Positions 1 through 9,795 of a DNA stretch of 64,000 nt are shown here, one piece after another. Positions within the stretch are counted from its first letter, which is position 1, and each line of letters opens with the position of its first letter. The notes under the pieces were generated by a model, which saw only the letters and a list, made by a program, of their open reading frames with translations, ran no database searches and was not told the DNA's origin. The stretch comes from Sulfitobacter indolifex (GTDB lineage Bacteria; Pseudomonadota; Alphaproteobacteria; Rhodobacterales; Rhodobacteraceae). Where the stretch lies: assembly GCF_022788655.1 (NCBI RefSeq), contig NZ_CP084952.1, forward strand, positions 249,827 to 313,826. The letters run 5' to 3'. The translations under genes and the position numbers were made by a program.

Positions 1-717
1 GCGCATCAACTCGATTGCGCCCAGCCGAGGCGTAAAAGTTCGAGTTGCCATGCGAGGGCCGAAAATACGCAAAGGAGCAGAATCCGCGAAACCATCTGCG
101 AGCGCCGGAGCAAGAGCAGTAACGTCTACGCCTGCCTTACGCGCGAAGGCTGTCGTTTCAGCGATGGCGATGACATTTGCGGCGACGATCATTTGGTTGC
201 AGATCTTTGTTACCTGCCCGCTACCCGACGCGCCCATATGTGTCACCCTCGCCGAAACTGCGTCCAATAGAGACCCAAGTGTGTTGATACCTGCTGCCGT
301 TCCGCCAGCGAAAACGATCAACTCGCCCTTTTGCGCGGCCTCGACACCGCCGCTCACCGGGGCGTCGACCCACGCGACACCCAACTTGGCTGCGCGCTCG
401 GCAAAGGTCCGCGATGCATCTGCCGCGCCGGTTGAGAAGTCGGCAATCGCACGCGCTTTGATTGTAGGTGCTGAAAACAGACCATCGGCCCCAAAGGCGA
501 TGGTTTCCACAACGTCATGGGAAGAAACGCAAATCCCGATAATATCCGCTTTCTCCATAACCTCAGCGGGCGACGCAGCGCCGATTGCGCCTTTCGCGGC
601 TAATGTAGCCAACGGCGTTGGAGATCTATTCCAAGCGACGACATTGTGACCTGCTGCCAAAAGGCACTGGGCCATCGGCAGCCCCATGTCACCCAACCCT
701 ACAAAGCCGATCTTCAT
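1..717 (-). CDS. NAD-binding 3-hydroxyacid dehydrogenase family protein (partial, 3' end outside the window)
   Basis: The protein starts at 717 and runs off the window edge after 239 codons. It opens with a Rossmann fold, [17 protein letters not shown], whose GxGxMG pattern is typical of 3-hydroxyisobutyrate and related beta-hydroxyacid dehydrogenases. Further in are the family's substrate-site stretch DAPVSGG and a segment [10 protein letters not shown], in which the lysine is the usual catalytic residue. The family oxidises small beta-hydroxyacids with NAD(P) in the cytosol. Its ATG overlaps the stop of the upstream dehydratase by 4 bp (ATGA), so it is translationally coupled and is probably the last enzyme of this catabolic operon. 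The family (HIBADH, tartronate semialdehyde reductase, L-threonate dehydrogenase) is clear. The substrate is not, but a sugar acid-derived compound would fit the neighbours. Confidence 0.88.
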   Translation of the reverse strand, partial: MKIGFVGLGDMGLPMAQCLLAAGHNVVAWNRSPTPLATLAAKGAIGAASPAEVMEKADIIGICVSSHDVVETIAFGADGLFSAPTIKARAIADFSTGAADASRTFAERAAKLGVAWVDAPVSGGVEAAQKGELIVFAGGTAAGINTLGSLLDAVSARVTHMGASGSGQVTKICNQMIVAANVIAIAETTAFARKAGVDVTALAPALADGFADSAPLRIFGPRMATRTFTPRLGAIELMR

Positions 718-2426
718 CCAATCGGATCCTTCTCCCACACGACATTGCCACTATGGGTGACTGCTCCTTTATCGGCAGGCCCAACCGTGGCTGCGTATTT
801 CTCAAGCAATCCGCCTTTTGCAATTGTTGGACGCTCAACGCGCTCCTTTCGGCGTTGGGCAAGGGTTTCATCATCCACCTGCATGGCAAGGGTACAAACC
901 CCCGCGTTCGCGTCGATGTCGATGATGTCTCCGTCTTTTAGCAGCCCCACGGGGCCATCGCTTGCCGCCTCTGGGCAGACATAGCCGATGCACATCCCGC
1001 GCGTCGCTCCCGAGAAGCGACCATCAGTGATCAATGCGACTTTTTCACCGTTGCCCTGCCCATAAATCAACGCGGTAATGCCCAGCATCTCGCGCATGCC
1101 CGGCCCACCGCGCGGCCCTTCGTTGCGGATCACGATCACGTCGCCTTCGGCGTAATCCAGCGTTCGGATCGCTTTCAAACAGTCTTCTTCGCACTCGAAT
1201 ACCCGCGCCGGGCCGCTGTGGACGAGCTTTTTCAGGCCAGCGACTTTCAGCAATGCACCATCTGGTGCCAGATTACCCTTGAGCACAACAACCCCGCCAG
1301 TCGGCGCAATGGCTTTTACGGTGGGGCGAACAACTTCGCCATCAGGCTCCGGCGTTTCGCAAAGCTCTTCGGCGATGGTCTTGCCTGTGATCGACAGGCA
1401 GTCACCATGCAAAAACCCGCCATCCAACAGGGACTTAAAGATCGCAGGCGCGCCACCGGCATAGAATACGTCCCGCGCCAGAAAGCGACCGCCCGGCTTG
1501 AGGTCCGCGATCAGCGGCGTGCGGGCGAATACCTCGGCAACATCATCAAGGTGAAACGCAATGCCCGCCTCATGCGCGATCGCAGGGATATGCAGCGCGG
1601 CGTTGGTTGACCCGCCTGTCGCCGCAACCACGGCGCAGGCGTTCTCGAGCGATTTGCGGGTGACCAGATCACGCGGCAGAGGCGCGTCGCCCTTCACGGC
1701 CTGCATCAACACTTTACCCGCACGGCGGGCCAGTGGCGCACGCGCGGCATAGACCGCAGGGACCATAGATGAGCCCATCAGTGCAAAGCCCAATATCTCT
1801 GAAACCATACCCATCGTATTCGCGGTAAACTGCCCCGCGCATGCGCCTGAGGTGGGCAGACAACTGCGGGTCATCTGATCCAGTTCTTCTTCGGTCGCCT
1901 CGCCTGCCAGAACTTTGCCAATCGTCTCATAGGTATCGACGATATTGACATCTTTGCCGCCTATTTGACCGGGCAGTGACGACCCGCCATACAAAAACAA
2001 CGAAGGCACGTTGCAGCGCGTCATTCCCATCATCAGGCCTGGCATGTTCTTATCACAGCCGCCAATGCCAAAAATGCCATCCCACTGGTGACCGCGCACC
2101 GTTGCCTCAACACTGTCGGCGATCAGATCGCGCGAGATGAGCGAGAACCGCATTCCGGAATGCGCTACGCTAAGGCCATCCGACACCGAAACCACCGGAC
2201 ATTCATGCGGCGTGCCCCCCGCTGCGAACACACCGGTCTTCGCGTGCTGTGCCTGATCGCGCAAACTGGTGTTGCACGGGCTCATATCGCCACCGGTATG
2301 GATCACCGCTACATGCGGATTCGAGATATCCTCATCGTCCAAACCAAGCGCATAGAGAAAGCTGCGTGTGGTGCTGCGGATGATGCCATCACGGATGGTT
2401 TCTGAGCGAAAGCGCGGCGTTTTCAT
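714..2426 (-). CDS. IlvD/Edd family dehydratase (dihydroxy-acid or aldonate dehydratase)
   Basis: 570 residues, in the range of the IlvD/Edd family. Three cysteines sit where the family binds its Fe-S cluster: C51 in DMSPCNTS, C124 in GGCDKNMPG and C196 in [13 protein letters not shown]. The lysine of DKNMPG is the one carbamylated to bind Mg in known structures. The C-terminal part carries [12 protein letters not shown] and [11 protein letters not shown], which holds the conserved catalytic serine. The family removes water from 2,3-dihydroxy acids: branched-chain intermediates in IlvD, and pentonates or hexonates in the sugar-acid branch. Its place between a TRAP transporter and a hydroxyacid dehydrogenase, away from other ilv genes, favours a sugar-acid dehydratase over a biosynthetic IlvD; that is inference. 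Its start lies 48 bp past the TRAP permease stop, and its end overlaps the next gene by 4 bp. Confidence 0.9.
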   Translation of the reverse strand: MKTPRFRSETIRDGIIRSTTRSFLYALGLDDEDISNPHVAVIHTGGDMSPCNTSLRDQAQHAKTGVFAAGGTPHECPVVSVSDGLSVAHSGMRFSLISRDLIADSVEATVRGHQWDGIFGIGGCDKNMPGLMMGMTRCNVPSLFLYGGSSLPGQIGGKDVNIVDTYETIGKVLAGEATEEELDQMTRSCLPTSGACAGQFTANTMGMVSEILGFALMGSSMVPAVYAARAPLARRAGKVLMQAVKGDAPLPRDLVTRKSLENACAVVAATGGSTNAALHIPAIAHEAGIAFHLDDVAEVFARTPLIADLKPGGRFLARDVFYAGGAPAIFKSLLDGGFLHGDCLSITGKTIAEELCETPEPDGEVVRPTVKAIAPTGGVVVLKGNLAPDGALLKVAGLKKLVHSGPARVFECEEDCLKAIRTLDYAEGDVIVIRNEGPRGGPGMREMLGITALIYGQGNGEKVALITDGRFSGATRGMCIGYVCPEAASDGPVGLLKDGDIIDIDANAGVCTLAMQVDDETLAQRRKERVERPTIAKGGLLEKYAATVGPADKGAVTHSGNVVWEKDPIG

Positions 2427-2474
2427 GAACGTTGTCCTAGGAAATTAGAGTGTTTGGAAGAGATGGCGGAGCGA

Positions 2475-4100
2475 TCAACTCGTCAAAAGCGCAGGCAGCC
2501 ATGTGGCCAAATCGCTCCACCAAAGGACCACAGCCAAAATGATGATCTGGATGACGACAAAGGGAATGATGCCGCGATAGATATCTCCGGTGGTCACCTC
2601 TTTGGGGGCGACAGCGCGCAGATAGAACAGTGCAAATCCGAACGGCGGTGTCAGGAACGATGTCTGCAAGTTCAGCCCCATTACGACGGCAATCCAGACC
2701 GGATGAAACAGAACCGACCCATCGGCCCCACTGAAGGAGAAAAGCACTGGTGCCATAATCGGGGTGACGACGAAAACGATCTCTAGGAAGTCGAGGAAGA
2801 ACCCCAACAGGAACATGATCAACAGCATGCTGCCCAATGCAATCCACGGCCCTCCGGGGAGGCCTGTGAAGAACTCATTAACCGTTTCCTCACCGCCCAG
2901 ACCGCGGAACGCGAGGTTGAAGACCTGCGCGCCGATATAGATGGCAAAAACCATGACCGACATATGCAACGAGGCGCGCAGAATAGACGTGAGGACAGAT
3001 GGCTCATCCGCTGCCTTCGACAGCCAGATCCGCCAAAGGCTTACAGCACTGCCCCAAGTGAAGGCAATCAAGCCAAGAGAGACAATAGCGATGTTGATCT
3101 TATCGCCTGAGGTAATTGTAGATTTTGCGACGCGCAGATCAAAGTTCAACACAAAGTAGACAACGATGATCGCGCCGAGCACGGCCACCAACTGCGGCAG
3201 CGAAGATCGATCCGACAGGCGTTGCCCCGCCAGCAGGATCGCACCAATTGATCCGATTGAGGCAGCCTCGGTCGGGGTGGCGACACCGAAAAGGATGGAG
3301 CCCAACACAGCAACGATCAGCAAAAGCGGCGGGGCAAGCAACAGCAAGACAGGACCAAGCGATACCTTTTCCCCCTCGGCCACCACACTTGGCGCGCGGT
3401 GCGGAGCGAAAAGAGCCATGCAAAGGATATAGAGCACATAAGCACCGACAAGGATCAGCCCGGGCAAAAGGGCACCCGCAAAGATATCGCCGACCGAAAC
3501 CGGATCAGGTGCCCAATCCCCGACATTGCGGCGCGCGGTGATATAGGAGTTCGACAGCACATCGCCGAGAATGATCAAAACCAGCGATGGGGGAATGATC
3601 TGCCCCAGCGTGCCAGATGCAGCGATAATGCCTGTTGATAGGCGTTTGTCGTAATTGGCTTTCAGCATGGTGGGCAGTGAAATCAGGCCCATCGTGACGA
3701 CGGTCGCGCCCACGATACCGGTGGAGGCCGCCAGCAACATCCCGACAATGGCGACAGAGATACCAAGGCCACCGGGCAAGCGGCCAAAGATTTTGGCCAT
3801 TGAGCTCAGCAAATCTGCGGCGACGCCGCTACGCTCCAATGTCACGCCCATGAACACAAACAGCGGAACCGCAACGAGGACTTCGTTTGTTTCATCCATC
3901 AGCCCGAAGATGCGGCCGAACAGGGCCCGAAGGAAGGAAAGGTCGCCCCCTGCAAAAAAGCCAACCTGAAAAACAGCGCCCAGCACTGAAAAGAGCAAAC
4001 CAACACCGGCTAGCGTAAAGGCGACTGGAAAACCACGAAGGAGCAAGACAATCGCCACCGGGAACATCAACAGGTCAAGATGTGCTATTAATCCGCTCAC
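2475..4100 (-). CDS. TRAP transporter large permease subunit (DctM family)
   Basis: 541 residues with many hydrophobic segments throughout. It begins as DctM proteins do (LMFPVAIVLLLRGFPVAFTL) and contains the conserved GGLGISVAIVGMLLAASTGIVGATVV and SGTLGQIIPPSLVLIILGD blocks. It is longer than the usual ~430 residues and belongs by eye to the extended type, with an inserted mid-region (about residues 215-340). The protein would be the ion-coupled membrane channel of a tripartite ATP-independent periplasmic importer. Its ATG overlaps the small-permease stop by 4 bp. Together with the upstream binding protein it would import an organic acid feeding the downstream dehydratase. Confidence 0.92.
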   Translation of the reverse strand: MSGLIAHLDLLMFPVAIVLLLRGFPVAFTLAGVGLLFSVLGAVFQVGFFAGGDLSFLRALFGRIFGLMDETNEVLVAVPLFVFMGVTLERSGVAADLLSSMAKIFGRLPGGLGISVAIVGMLLAASTGIVGATVVTMGLISLPTMLKANYDKRLSTGIIAASGTLGQIIPPSLVLIILGDVLSNSYITARRNVGDWAPDPVSVGDIFAGALLPGLILVGAYVLYILCMALFAPHRAPSVVAEGEKVSLGPVLLLLAPPLLLIVAVLGSILFGVATPTEAASIGSIGAILLAGQRLSDRSSLPQLVAVLGAIIVVYFVLNFDLRVAKSTITSGDKINIAIVSLGLIAFTWGSAVSLWRIWLSKAADEPSVLTSILRASLHMSVMVFAIYIGAQVFNLAFRGLGGEETVNEFFTGLPGGPWIALGSMLLIMFLLGFFLDFLEIVFVVTPIMAPVLFSFSGADGSVLFHPVWIAVVMGLNLQTSFLTPPFGFALFYLRAVAPKEVTTGDIYRGIIPFVVIQIIILAVVLWWSDLATWLPALLTS

Positions 4101-4648
4101 AGTTCATCACTCACTTCATAAATCGGGTCACTTGAGCGCCCTGTCAGACGCAAGAATGCTTTGATCATCGTCGAGAGGGCTTGCGCGGAAACGAGCACGC
4201 AGAAAACGAGCGATAACGCCTTGAGGACATAGCGGAACGGAATGCCATTGGGTTCGAGCGACCCTTCTTTGACCGCCCAAGCGCCAACAACATTCGGGAG
4301 CGCAGACCAGCCAATCACCAAGCAAAGCGGCAACACGAACAACAGGCTGCCGAAAAATTCGGTTATATCCTGCACACGTGGGCTGGCTTTGTCATACAGA
4401 ATATCAACGCGGACGTTCTTGTTCCAAAGCATCGCATATGCGGTGCCCAGCAGAATGGTCATACCATGCAGGTAGACCACCCCCTCCTGAAACCACACTG
4501 CGGGAATGCCAAACAGCGTCGACGTCGAGAAAACGTAGCGGGCGATGACGACGGCAAACTGCAAGATCACCATCAACAAAATGCCCCAGCAAATCACGCG
4601 CCCGGTAAGGTCGTTCACCGCATCAATCGCGGCGGCAATCTGTTTCAT
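4097..4648 (-). CDS. TRAP transporter small permease subunit (DctQ family)
   Basis: About 183 residues with four hydrophobic segments, the DctQ plan. The motif ARYVFSTS...PAVWFQEGVVYLHGMTILLGTAYA matches the conserved region in which small permeases carry WQEE-like sequence. I chose the ATG at 4648 (MKQIAAAIDAVNDLTG) because an AAAGGA Shine-Dalgarno lies about 8 nt before it; an upstream in-frame ATG at 4681 would add 11 charged residues and lacks such a site. The gene lies between the binding protein (63 bp upstream) and the large permease (4-bp overlap), the standard dctPQM order. Confidence 0.88.
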   Translation of the reverse strand: MKQIAAAIDAVNDLTGRVICWGILLMVILQFAVVIARYVFSTSTLFGIPAVWFQEGVVYLHGMTILLGTAYAMLWNKNVRVDILYDKASPRVQDITEFFGSLLFVLPLCLVIGWSALPNVVGAWAVKEGSLEPNGIPFRYVLKALSLVFCVLVSAQALSTMIKAFLRLTGRSSDPIYEVSDEL

Positions 4649-4711
4649 GAGGTTGTCCTTTTCGCCACGAAGGCGGGCCACAATTGCGCCCCGCCGATGC
4701 GTTTCTGAAGA

Positions 4712-5791
4712 TTAGATGCCCCAGGCGCGGGCACGGTCAGAGTACATCTGGCCTTCCAGCAGCTTGCCGCAGAACACAGCCTGCTTGAGGTACTCGACAT
4801 ATGGCGCGTGAATCTTTTCGGACATCTCATCACCATCTGGGTAGGCTTCCATCACCTCGACCGAAGCCTTGCCCAATGCGTCAACGACGTCAGCGGGGAA
4901 TACCGAAGGAGTTACCCCTTCTGCTATTAACTGCTGCAGGGCGACGACGTTGTTATAGGCAAAGGCCGAAGTCGTCTCATCCGCGACAGCAGAAATGACC
5001 GATTCAACAATGACCTTCTGCGCAGGTGTAAATTCTTCCCAAACGTCCTGACGAACGATGCATTCCAGACCCGCGCCCGTTTCGTGGGGGGCCGGCATAT
5101 AATAATGTGGGGCAACCTTGGCCAATCCAAGAGCCTTGTCGTTCCAAGGCCCAACAAACTCCGCCGCGTCGACGACGCCGGATTGCAAAGCAGGAAAGAT
5201 TTCCCCTGCGGGCAAGTTGACCGAGGAAACCCCGATTTTTTGCATGATCGCACCTCCCAATCCGGCGATGCGCATCTTCAAACCTTGCATATCATCAAGC
5301 GAAGTGATCGGCTTTTTAAACCACCCACCGGCCTGGGCCATAGAGCTGCCCGCCCAGAATGGCTTGAGGTTAAATGGCGCATAAGCCTCATCCCACAGCT
5401 CCTGCCCCCCGCCATAGCGGATCCACCCCGCGAGCTCGCCCGCCGAAAGGCCGTAGGGCATGTTGGTATAATACATCGATGACTTGATCTTACCGGCTGC
5501 GAAATAGGGCGACGTATGGCCCATCTCTGCGGCACCGGTAGATACTGCGTCATTCACGCCGTAAGGAGGCACCAGTTCACCACCGCCAAAATACTCAACC
5601 GTCAGCGCGCCGTCCGTTGCGGCGGTAACCTGCTTGGCTATGTTTTCAGCAGCATGTCCAAGCCCGGGAAACCCGCGCGGGAATGTCCCGACCAACTTTA
5701 GGATACGTTTGTTTTGCGCCACGGCTGGCGCGGCAAGCGTTAAAGCAGCCGCGCCAAAGGCGGCGCCAGACAATATGGTTCTGCGTTTCAT
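4712..5791 (-). CDS. TRAP transporter substrate-binding protein (DctP family, TakP-like)
   Basis: 359 residues. It starts MKRRTILSGAAFGAAALTLAAPAVA, a twin-arginine-like signal peptide with an ALTLAAPAVAQ cleavage region, so the protein should be periplasmic. The mature part has the DctP fold signatures. The stretches GLGGAIMQKIGVSSVNLPAGEIFPAL, FVGPWNDKALG and APHYYMPAPHETG resemble the TakP branch, which binds 2-oxo acids with a cation; that specificity is family inference only. A monocarboxylic or sugar-derived 2-oxo or hydroxy acid is the likely ligand. It is the first gene of the minus-strand operon. The LysR gene is divergent across a 200-bp intergenic region. Confidence 0.9.
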   Translation of the reverse strand: MKRRTILSGAAFGAAALTLAAPAVAQNKRILKLVGTFPRGFPGLGHAAENIAKQVTAATDGALTVEYFGGGELVPPYGVNDAVSTGAAEMGHTSPYFAAGKIKSSMYYTNMPYGLSAGELAGWIRYGGGQELWDEAYAPFNLKPFWAGSSMAQAGGWFKKPITSLDDMQGLKMRIAGLGGAIMQKIGVSSVNLPAGEIFPALQSGVVDAAEFVGPWNDKALGLAKVAPHYYMPAPHETGAGLECIVRQDVWEEFTPAQKVIVESVISAVADETTSAFAYNNVVALQQLIAEGVTPSVFPADVVDALGKASVEVMEAYPDGDEMSEKIHAPYVEYLKQAVFCGKLLEGQMYSDRARAWGI

Positions 5792-5991
5792 TGGTGATCA
5801 TCCTCCCTGATGTGAACAAGGGAGATACGCTCGCGCACCAACCTCGTTGCACTCACCATAGGTCGAACTGATTTGGTTCCGCAATACGCAATGTTCACTA
5901 ATATTCAGTTTCACTTTTCGCAATCATTAGGGCACAGATATAACCTCTAGGCTGCGACCTCCTTGCGGCTTTTGTTAGATGAGGCCTTCGC
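5792..5991. promoter_or_regulatory. Divergent promoter region between the TRAP operon and the LysR regulator
   Basis: This 200-bp AT-richer gap separates two divergent transcription units and should hold both promoters and the LysR-type operator. The segment around 5880-5930 is rich in short repeats of GCAAT and TTCA, but I could not fix a single T-N11-A box with confidence. Assignment rests on layout only. Confidence 0.5.
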
Positions 5992-6921
5992 ATGGTAACG
6001 TTAAAGCAGTTGGAAGCGCTGTATTGGATCGGTCGCTTAGGAAGTTTTGAGGCGGCCGCCCGGCACTTGCAGACATCGCAGTCAACCATTACCCGGCGTA
6101 TCCAAGACTTCGAACAGGTGACCGGAGCTGCGTTGTTTGACCGAACCACCCGTGTTCCAACACTGTCCCGCCAAGGCCAAGAAGCCTGCCTACAAGCCGC
6201 GGGCATTCTGGAAAGCACCGATCAGTTAGTCGCTGGTTTGTCCTCCCCCGAGATGATCGCGCGGCGTGTCTCCATTGGCGTGACCGAACTCTCCTCCTTC
6301 AGTTGGGCCCCCGACTTCATGCGGAAGGTTCACGCCACTTTTCCAAGGCTCGAGCTAGACCTGCGGGTGGGGTCTGCATTCAAGTTGCGCCAGATGCTCG
6401 TCGAAAACGAGCTTGATTTGGTGGTGGTTCCTTCCGCGCTTTACCCGCCGGGGTTCACTGTTGAGAAGGTTGGCACCCTAACGACATCATTCTGCGCGGC
6501 GCGAGGTGAGTTCCCGCCTGACACCCCGTTAAACTCGGAGCTACTAACCGGAACGCCGCTAATCGCGCAGGAAAATACGCTTTTTGATCAGGTCGTTGCA
6601 AGCGCACCTCGAGAAAACAGCCCTGACCTAGGCGGCGTGATTGTCGCGGACGGCCTCTTGGCGATGATTGCTCTGGTGACTTCAAACTATGGCATCTCTG
6701 TACTGCCGGACTTCATCCTTGATACGGCCCCATTTTCTAACGCAGTTAGCCGCATTTCGCCAAATCTAAAACCTGACCCACTAGCGTATGTTGTTGTGCA
6801 TTCTGAAAACACCCGCAGTCCCGCTGTGTTGGCTTTGATCAAAATGATCCAAGAGACGTGCCGATTTGACCAGTTTTTTGCGGGTATCAAACCGGGCGAA
6901 CCGCAGGGCCATGGCTCATAG
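5992..6921 (+). CDS. LysR family transcriptional regulator
   Basis: 309 residues, the usual LysR length. The N-terminal 60 residues form the winged helix-turn-helix (TLKQLEALYWIGRLGSFEAAARHLQTSQSTITRRIQDFE), followed by the linker helix and a periplasmic-binding-protein-like effector domain from about residue 90. It is transcribed away from the TRAP/dehydratase operon, the classic layout in which a LysR protein controls its divergent neighbour in response to a substrate or intermediate. The ligand is unknown but is likely the imported acid. Confidence 0.92.
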   Translation: MVTLKQLEALYWIGRLGSFEAAARHLQTSQSTITRRIQDFEQVTGAALFDRTTRVPTLSRQGQEACLQAAGILESTDQLVAGLSSPEMIARRVSIGVTELSSFSWAPDFMRKVHATFPRLELDLRVGSAFKLRQMLVENELDLVVVPSALYPPGFTVEKVGTLTTSFCAARGEFPPDTPLNSELLTGTPLIAQENTLFDQVVASAPRENSPDLGGVIVADGLLAMIALVTSNYGISVLPDFILDTAPFSNAVSRISPNLKPDPLAYVVVHSENTRSPAVLALIKMIQETCRFDQFFAGIKPGEPQGHGS

Positions 6922-7439
6922 GCAAGCGATCACGGGTACGGCAAGTGTAATGGTGGCCAGAAACAGCTTTGGAAGACTTCGTTTAAGAAAGAAAGCAACT
7001 GTTACTTGGTTCTGTCACACAACTGGCGAACGGACATCGGTCACTAATAGCCCCTTCCTGATAAAGTTTGCCGTTTCGATACCGTCCAAAGTCGCCGCTG
7101 CTGATCGAAGTGACTTTATCCCCGTCTTAGGCCTGCTGGGGCACTACCCACGATCGCGTCAGGGCAACTGGGATATAGCCAAGTTTGTAGTGCGCGCGAT
7201 GGATTCTGCCCGATCTTTGGATCGCGTTACATGATCCATTCATCGAATGGCTTTCAGGTTATTAATCGAATTGCTTGGCACGTTGAAAGATCCGTAACCA
7301 CGTGAGCGGAAGTACACCGCAACCCGCTACCGTAATGATTGCAAAGAACCTGGAAACGCTTTCGTCTATCTTAATAGCGATAGGGAGATCGCGGTGAATC
7401 AGAACGAATTTCGGCACCGCGAAGGTCAATGATGTCGAA
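6922..7439. other. Gene-free stretch between the LysR gene and the IS5 remnant
   Basis: No open frame here has a credible start, ribosome site or recognisable protein. It may contain old decayed sequence, since the adjacent element is itself degraded. Nothing specific is seen. Confidence 0.5.
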
Positions 7440-8300
7440 CCATTCGCATACCTCTAAGCGACCCTTGAAGCGATTGCGTCAGGTCATCCTGCCAATCGCA
7501 TCGACGGCCTTCTTCCTTGAAACTTCCAGCCGTTATGCTGATCCATAGTGCTGGGTAGACACCGCTTACAAAGCTGCCGAACATTTTCTCGATGCGGTTG
7601 TGGCGTTTGTAACGACACTTGTCGTATCTAACGGCCTGCTTGCGTGACTTACGACTAGGGATGCAGGGCTTTGTGCCTCTGTCTGACAAGGCTTTGCGAA
7701 ACCAATCTGCACCATAGTCTCGATCCGCGCGCAAAATACTGCATTAGGCAAACTGCTCAGCAACGCCATGGCACCGGTGTAGTCGCTGACTTGACCGGCG
7801 GTGATGATGAAACGTATGGGGCGACCGCTGGTATCAGTGACCGCGTGCAATTTGGTGTTCATGAAACCCTTTGTCTGACCGATCAGGCGTCCAGGCCTCC
7901 GTTTTAAGCCCCAAGCTTGAGGCCGTAGGGTCCGCTTTAAGGTAGGTCGCATAAATCGAGATTGTTTTATTGTCGGATGCTTCAGCCGCCAATCCAGTCA
8001 TCATCCGAGCGAAAACACCCATATCGCTCCAGCGATCGTGTAGCGTCTTGGGTGGCCCATACTCCGCAGGCGCATCACACCAGCACTGCCCATTGCGATT
8101 GATGAAGATAATGCCGCTTAGAACACCTCTTTCATTAACGCGTGATTTATCTCGGCTCACTGGAAAAAAACGGCCGCAACCGCTTCATCCTTTCTTCGGT
8201 TATCCAGGAAAGATTGCTCATCGCACCCCCAAATCAATGGGGTTCGTGAATCATGACGGCAAACCAGCATCAAACCATTTAATGGGGTCCTGAACCTAGA
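7440..8300 (-). pseudogene. Degraded IS5-family transposase and element remnant
   Basis: Reading the minus strand from an ATG at 8221, the frame begins MSNLSWITEERMKRLRPFF as in IS5-family transposases and then breaks. A second frame carries SRVNERGVLSGIIFINRNGQCWCDAP and ARMMTGLAAE, a third GRLIGQTKGFMNTKLHAVTD and GQVSDYTGAMALL, and a fourth YGADWFRKALSDRG to NRIEKMFGS. At least three frameshifts are needed. The first catalytic aspartate is replaced: the usual IDATYLKA reads IYATYLKA. The C-terminal end with the last DDE residues is missing or rearranged after about 7585. The element edge near 8270-8300 (TTTAATGGGGTCCTGAAC) may be an old terminal repeat. The element is dead and sits just past the end of xylB. 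Confidence 0.85.
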
Positions 8301-8302
8301 GA

Positions 8303-9733
8303 TCACTCAAACGCTGCGCGATAGACCCCGAGGCTGTTGGCATAGGAGTCCATGAGCGCGGCATTGGGTACAATAGTTTTGCTGGTCTTCGGCGTTTCAA
8401 TCACCCCTGTCCCGACCCCATCGCCACTGCCTATCACTGCCAACCGTGCCGCCCCAAGCGCGGCCCCTTGTGCGCCGCTTTCCGGCACGTCAAGGGTCAG
8501 GCCGGTGATATCCGCGATCATTTGCAACCATGTTTCAGACTGGCTGCCACCCCCCGCCACGCAAACCCGTTCGGGGAGCGAGCCGCATTGTTCAAGCGCA
8601 CGACAGCAATCGGCGAAAGCGAACCCGACCCCCTCCATCACCGCTTGGACCATATCGGGCAACTCATGCTCGCGGCGGAGTCCTTGGAACGCACTGGTGG
8701 CATTAGGCGCGTTGTGGGGGGTTCGTTCGCCCGAAAGATAGGGCAGAAAGGTAATAGGCGAGGGCTGGGTGACGTCCTTGACCATTCTCGCCAATGTCGC
8801 AGGGCTTTGACCGGCAATCTGGCCCAACCAAGCCAAAGCATCCGTCGCCGACAAGATCACGCCCATCTGATGCCACGTCTCCGGCACCGCGTGGCAGAAA
8901 CTATGCACCGCACTTTCGATATTACTAGCGAAACGGTCGGTGACCGAGAAGAGCACGCCCGATGTACCGAGCGACAAAAACCCCTGCCCCGGTTGCACCA
9001 GCCCCAGCCCTACAGCCGTGGCCGCGTTGTCACCCGCGCCGCCTGCAATGGTAACGTTACTGACGCCCCATTCTGCTGCAAGCTCTGAGCGGAGCCCTCC
9101 GGCCCGCGCGCTGCCTTCGATCAAACGCGGCATGTGATCTCGGGTCAGGTCTGTGGCGGTAAGCAGCTCGTCCGACCAGTCGCGCTTTGCCACATCCAGC
9201 CAAAGTGTGCCCGCTGCGTCTGACATCTCAGATACATGCTCGCCTGTCAGCCAAAGACCCACGTAGTCCTTGGGCAGCAGCACCTTGCGCAGCTGTGCAA
9301 AAATCTCAGGCTCGTGCTTTTGCACCCACCGAAGCTTGGGGGCCGTGAAACCTGCCATGACGATATTACCGCCGATGCCCCGGAAATCAGCTCGCGCTTC
9401 CAGCTCGGCGCATTCGGCATGAGACCGTCCATCGTTCCATAGGATCGCGGGGCGTAGGGGTTGGTCGCTTGCATCAAGCAGCGTGGCCCCATGCATCTGT
9501 CCTGAAACAGAGATGCCGCGCAGCGCGGCGAACTCGGCCGGGGCGGCGGCACGGACCTGCGCAATCGCAGCCTCGCAGGCCGCGATCCATGATTGCGGGT
9601 CTTGCTCGCTCCACAACGGATGCGGTCGCTGAACCTGCAAAGGTGCATGACCCTCGGCTAGGGCATTCTGGCCCACGTCGATCAAAAGAGCTTTGACGCC
9701 GGAGGTGCCTAGGTCCAAGCCAAGATAGGTCAT
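8303..9733 (-). CDS. xylB: Xylulokinase (FGGY family)
   Basis: 476 residues. The N-terminus YLGLDLGTSGVKALLID is the FGGY phosphate-binding motif and is followed by SVSGQMHGATLLD and ILWNDGRSHAEC, both typical of xylulokinases. The C-terminal domain carries GVGFAFADCCRALEQCG and VAGGGSQSETWLQMIADITG. It phosphorylates D-xylulose to xylulose 5-phosphate with ATP in the cytosol. It is the last gene of the operon that includes xylA, 62 bp after the binding protein and behind a strong hairpin. The presence of xylA in the same operon makes the xylulose assignment firm. Confidence 0.93.
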   Translation of the reverse strand: MTYLGLDLGTSGVKALLIDVGQNALAEGHAPLQVQRPHPLWSEQDPQSWIAACEAAIAQVRAAAPAEFAALRGISVSGQMHGATLLDASDQPLRPAILWNDGRSHAECAELEARADFRGIGGNIVMAGFTAPKLRWVQKHEPEIFAQLRKVLLPKDYVGLWLTGEHVSEMSDAAGTLWLDVAKRDWSDELLTATDLTRDHMPRLIEGSARAGGLRSELAAEWGVSNVTIAGGAGDNAATAVGLGLVQPGQGFLSLGTSGVLFSVTDRFASNIESAVHSFCHAVPETWHQMGVILSATDALAWLGQIAGQSPATLARMVKDVTQPSPITFLPYLSGERTPHNAPNATSAFQGLRREHELPDMVQAVMEGVGFAFADCCRALEQCGSLPERVCVAGGGSQSETWLQMIADITGLTLDVPESGAQGAALGAARLAVIGSGDGVGTGVIETPKTSKTIVPNAALMDSYANSLGVYRAAFE

Positions 9734-9764
9734 ACAGTACTCGTTACTTCACAAAGGGAGAAAG

Positions 9765-9787
9765 GCCACCGGCAGAGTGCCGGTGGC
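9765..9787 (-). terminator. Strong hairpin between the binding-protein gene and xylB
   Basis: A perfect 10-bp stem, GCCACCGGCA/TGCCGGTGGC, with a 3-nt loop follows the binding-protein stop by 8 nt on the minus strand and is followed by CTTTCTCCCTTT. The U-tract is imperfect. It could be a partial terminator or a 3'-end stabiliser that makes binding-protein mRNA more abundant than xylB, as known for malE- and rbsB-type operons. Confidence 0.7.
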
Positions 9788-9795
9788 GGCATTTA

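Noticed and set aside
6866..7234. 122-codon frame overlapping the LysR 3' end
   Set aside because: It overlaps a clear gene and its continuation shows no family or ribosome site.
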